NCBI GenBank assembly: GCA_934193095.1
Contig: CAKPUX010000030.1
Location: 1-25,477, forward strand
Direction of reading: 5' to 3'
Source of the DNA: an uncultured Dialister sp.
GTDB taxonomy: Bacteria > Bacillota > Negativicutes > Veillonellales > Dialisteraceae
Length of the DNA: 25,477 nucleotides
In this document: positions 24,102 to 25,477 of the stretch, in pieces
Layout: every line of letters starts with the position of its first letter
Position numbering within the stretch: position 1 is the stretch's first letter
Position numbers and translations under genes: made by a program
The notes under the pieces: generated by a model
Databases searched by the model: none
What the model saw: the letters and a program-made list of their open reading frames with translations, nothing else
Told to the model about the DNA's origin: nothing

Positions 24102-24129
24102 ATTATACATTTCCAATCTGCAAAAACAA
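24102..24129 (-). promoter_or_regulatory. promoter of the DISARM-like operon
   Basis: The minus strand has TATAAT (24102-24107) preceded at 16 bp by TTGTTT (24124-24129). The implied start is near 24095, giving a leader of about 73 nt before the coiled-coil gene. A GATCC/GGATC inverted repeat with inner GCGC words flanks it upstream, at about 24140-24180. Confidence 0.55.
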
Positions 24130-24188
24130 AGGCTGTAATGGATCCGAAGATTCAGCGCCCTTGGATTTTGAGCGCGGATCTGAGACAT

Positions 24189-24227
24189 AAAGTTAGCCCC
24201 CCATTTAAAATGAGAGTTGCTAACTTT
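24189..24227. terminator. 9-bp hairpin between the 71-aa gene and the defence operon
   Basis: AAAGTTAGC (24189-24197) and GCTAACTTT (24219-24227) form a perfect 9-bp stem. The T-run is better on the + strand, but no + strand gene leads into it. On the minus strand it would end the 71-aa gene's transcript with only TTT. It probably insulates the two transcription units. Confidence 0.5.
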
Positions 24228-24361
24228 TTGAGGTTCTACAAGGCAGGATTAAAGAAAGAATCTATATGATATCCATTTTCCCCTTCATCAAGAATGAGCA
24301 AAAAAAACATGAATCAAGTATCTCAGAAAACTTGTCTGTTCTACCTGTTATGCTACCCATT

Positions 24362-24577
24362 TCAGTACTTTATTTCCTGTAATACCCTCGAGATCTGACC
24401 ATTGATAACCAGCATCTGAATCCGACTATACATTTCTTTTAAATCAGGATCATCCATGTCAATGAACATCTGCAGGTGTTCAGCAGCGTCGGTCTGACTC
24501 CAATAGTAATAGTTTTCTGTATCCGGCGCTGCCCCGTCTTTTCGAATGAAACGAACACAATATCTCAAACTGCTCAT
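24362..24577 (-). CDS. small protein of unknown function (71 aa)
   Basis: I do not recognise it. The product is acidic with many aromatics (YYYW near residues 23-26), a central AAEHLQMFIDMDD helix and no membrane span or cysteine pair. It looks real: AAAGGAG lies 10 nt before the ATG and an extended -10 (TGATATAAT) lies about 90 nt upstream. It precedes the defence operon on the same strand but is separated by a hairpin and by a second promoter, so it is probably independent. A role as a small regulator of the island is possible but unsupported. Confidence 0.65.
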   Translation of the reverse strand: MSSLRYCVRFIRKDGAAPDTENYYYWSQTDAAEHLQMFIDMDDPDLKEMYSRIQMLVINGQISRVLQEIKY

Positions 24578-24668
24578 TATAACACCGCTCCTTTCTTATC
24601 GATTGAGCCTGCCAGGGCAACAAGTTACATTCATAGGAGTGCATATATCAAAACCCTCTTACATTTAC

Positions 24669-24677
24669 ATTATATCA
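24669..24677 (-). promoter_or_regulatory. extended -10 promoter of the 71-aa gene
   Basis: The minus strand reads TGATATAAT with the -10 hexamer at 24669-24674. No good -35 is visible. The same extended -10 occurs before the exporter operon and the 107-codon gene. Confidence 0.5.
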
Positions 24678-24679
24678 TT

Positions 24680-24970
24680 CACATATAATTAGCGATACAT
24701 GTTTTATCCTTTATGTATCATACTCTCATCAGACATTATACCAATCGAATCGGACTAAAATTGGCAATATCTTGAATTTTTACTTCAACTCGTAAACACG
24801 AGCCAACCTTCTCTGAAAAAGGAGCTTTTCTCTGCTATGATAGCTATAGGAATTATCCATATCCAATAATGGTGACGTTTAAATCCCTATTCCTTGTAAA
24901 ATCCTTATTATAAATATCTCTGACCGTTGATAGAAAGCGGATCATCCGATTCCGGTCATTCATCTCCGCT
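24680..24970. other. A+T-rich intergenic stretch without a recognised gene
   Basis: I find no open frame with a ribosome binding site here. It contains only a small CTCGT-AAAC-ACGAG hairpin near 24789 and a CGGATCATCCG palindrome near 24937. It separates the defence island from the repeat block and the GC-rich end of the window. Confidence 0.4.
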
Positions 24971-24973
24971 CCC

Positions 24974-25025
24974 CAGCCACTAATCCCCAGCTACTTTAAG
25001 ACGCCAGTCACCAGTCACCAGTCAC
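24974..25025 (-). repeat. inverted copy of the TGACTAGGGATTAG-type repeat with CAGTCAC tandem
   Basis: The minus strand carries GTGACTGGTGACTGG and, further on, TAGCTGGGGATTAG, resembling the copies at 541-579 and 5645-5664. On the + strand the 7-mer CAGTCAC is repeated three times without a gap (25005-25025). Confidence 0.5.
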
Positions 25026-25150
25026 CGAGCATCATACACCATCTAACCCCCTGTATTTACCGCATGAATGGTATATCTTCCCCTCTTGCAATCCATAAAA
25101 CAAACTACATATTGCATTATCTAAATTTCCCCACTTGTTTTTTCCTCTAG

Positions 25151-25477
25151 AACGTAGTACTATATAAGCATGAAGCGTGGACATATCTGAACATGTTCCC
25201 CGGACGGACGGTTTCTTCGATTTCCAGAATTCTCTAAGCGCTACGAGATCACAGGGAGAGCCGGACCGGAAGGGGCAGATCTGCAGAATGTACCTTGCGT
25301 CATCGGATGGGTCAGAGGAAGCGTACAGCCTGCTGCCGATACCCATTTTAGGCTGACAAGTAAGAAAAATGAATATCCGGAAGCATGGCTTTTCCACTTG
25401 CCTGTCCTCTGCGAGGCCGGGTTCCGACGATAGCACAGGCCCTCCCGCACTTCGGTGCTCATGGACGACCGTCACCG
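25151..25477. other. GC-rich block at the window edge, coding or structured RNA not resolved
   Basis: Base composition shifts to GC-rich at about 25190. The minus strand is open from the edge to 25032 with only a GTG start, and the + strand has a 59-codon open frame ending at 25354-25356. Neither shows a family I recognise nor a ribosome binding site. The + strand has RNA-like helices: GCCTGT (25400-25405) with ACAGGC (25435-25440) enclosing CCTC-TGC-GAGG, then GCAC-TTCG-GTGC (25447-25458) with a UUCG tetraloop. It continues beyond the window. Confidence 0.35.

Noticed and set aside
25177..25356. 59-codon open frame on the + strand as a gene fragment
   Set aside because: It only has a GTG or internal ATG start without ribosome binding site, and it overlaps an equally open frame on the other strand; neither could be matched to a family.
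1..25477. CRISPR array, tRNA, rRNA or insertion-sequence transposase
   Set aside because: I saw no regularly spaced direct repeats, no cloverleaf-like sequence and no transposase or integrase motif. The repeats present are short hairpins or low-complexity words.

Overview
The window looks like chromosomal DNA of a Bacillota bacterium, most plausibly a Negativicutes member (Veillonella/Dialister/Megasphaera type). This rests on LL-diaminopimelate aminotransferase, YchF, a split MacAB-type exporter, strong AAGGAGG ribosome binding sites, and intergenic spacers crowded with short GC-rich hairpin repeats. The genus is inferred, not proven.

Layout. Positions 60-536 (+) encode a small exported protein. 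A bidirectional terminator separates it from a three-gene minus-strand operon (3809 down to 791) for a MacA-like adaptor, a MacB-like ATPase and a FtsX-type permease. Then come a 690-bp repeat-rich spacer, ychF (minus), a 330-bp spacer holding a MITE-like palindrome, dapL (minus), and a 107-codon orphan gene with its own promoter and terminator.

From 7842 to 24022 lies a minus-strand defence island in two transcription units. Downstream is a complete EcoRII-like restriction-modification set: C5-cytosine methyltransferase, EcoRII-type endonuclease and Vsr, joined by start/stop overlaps. Its own promoter carries a perfect palindrome over the -10 box, and the methyltransferase has an N-terminal ribbon-helix-helix domain that could bind it. 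Upstream is a six-gene unit of about 13.3 kb: coiled-coil protein, Hsp70/DnaK-like ATPase, large UvrD-like helicase with a Cys cluster and coiled coils, DrmA helicase, DrmB (DUF1998), and a NERD-nuclease/SF1-helicase fusion. It ends at an intrinsic terminator.

DrmA and DrmB are the DISARM core. The usual DrmC phospholipase-D nuclease is absent; a NERD (PD-(D/E)xK) nuclease sits in its place, and an Hsp70 plus coiled-coil pair is added. Class 2 DISARM uses a C5 methyltransferase that marks CCWGG, the expected specificity of the EcoRII-like enzyme next door. One methyltransferase may therefore label self DNA for both restriction and the DISARM-like machine. I know of no named system with this gene set, and it is the main candidate for something undescribed.

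Upstream of the island are a 71-aa orphan gene, repeats, and at the window edge a GC-rich block that may be a structured RNA or the end of an unrecognised gene.
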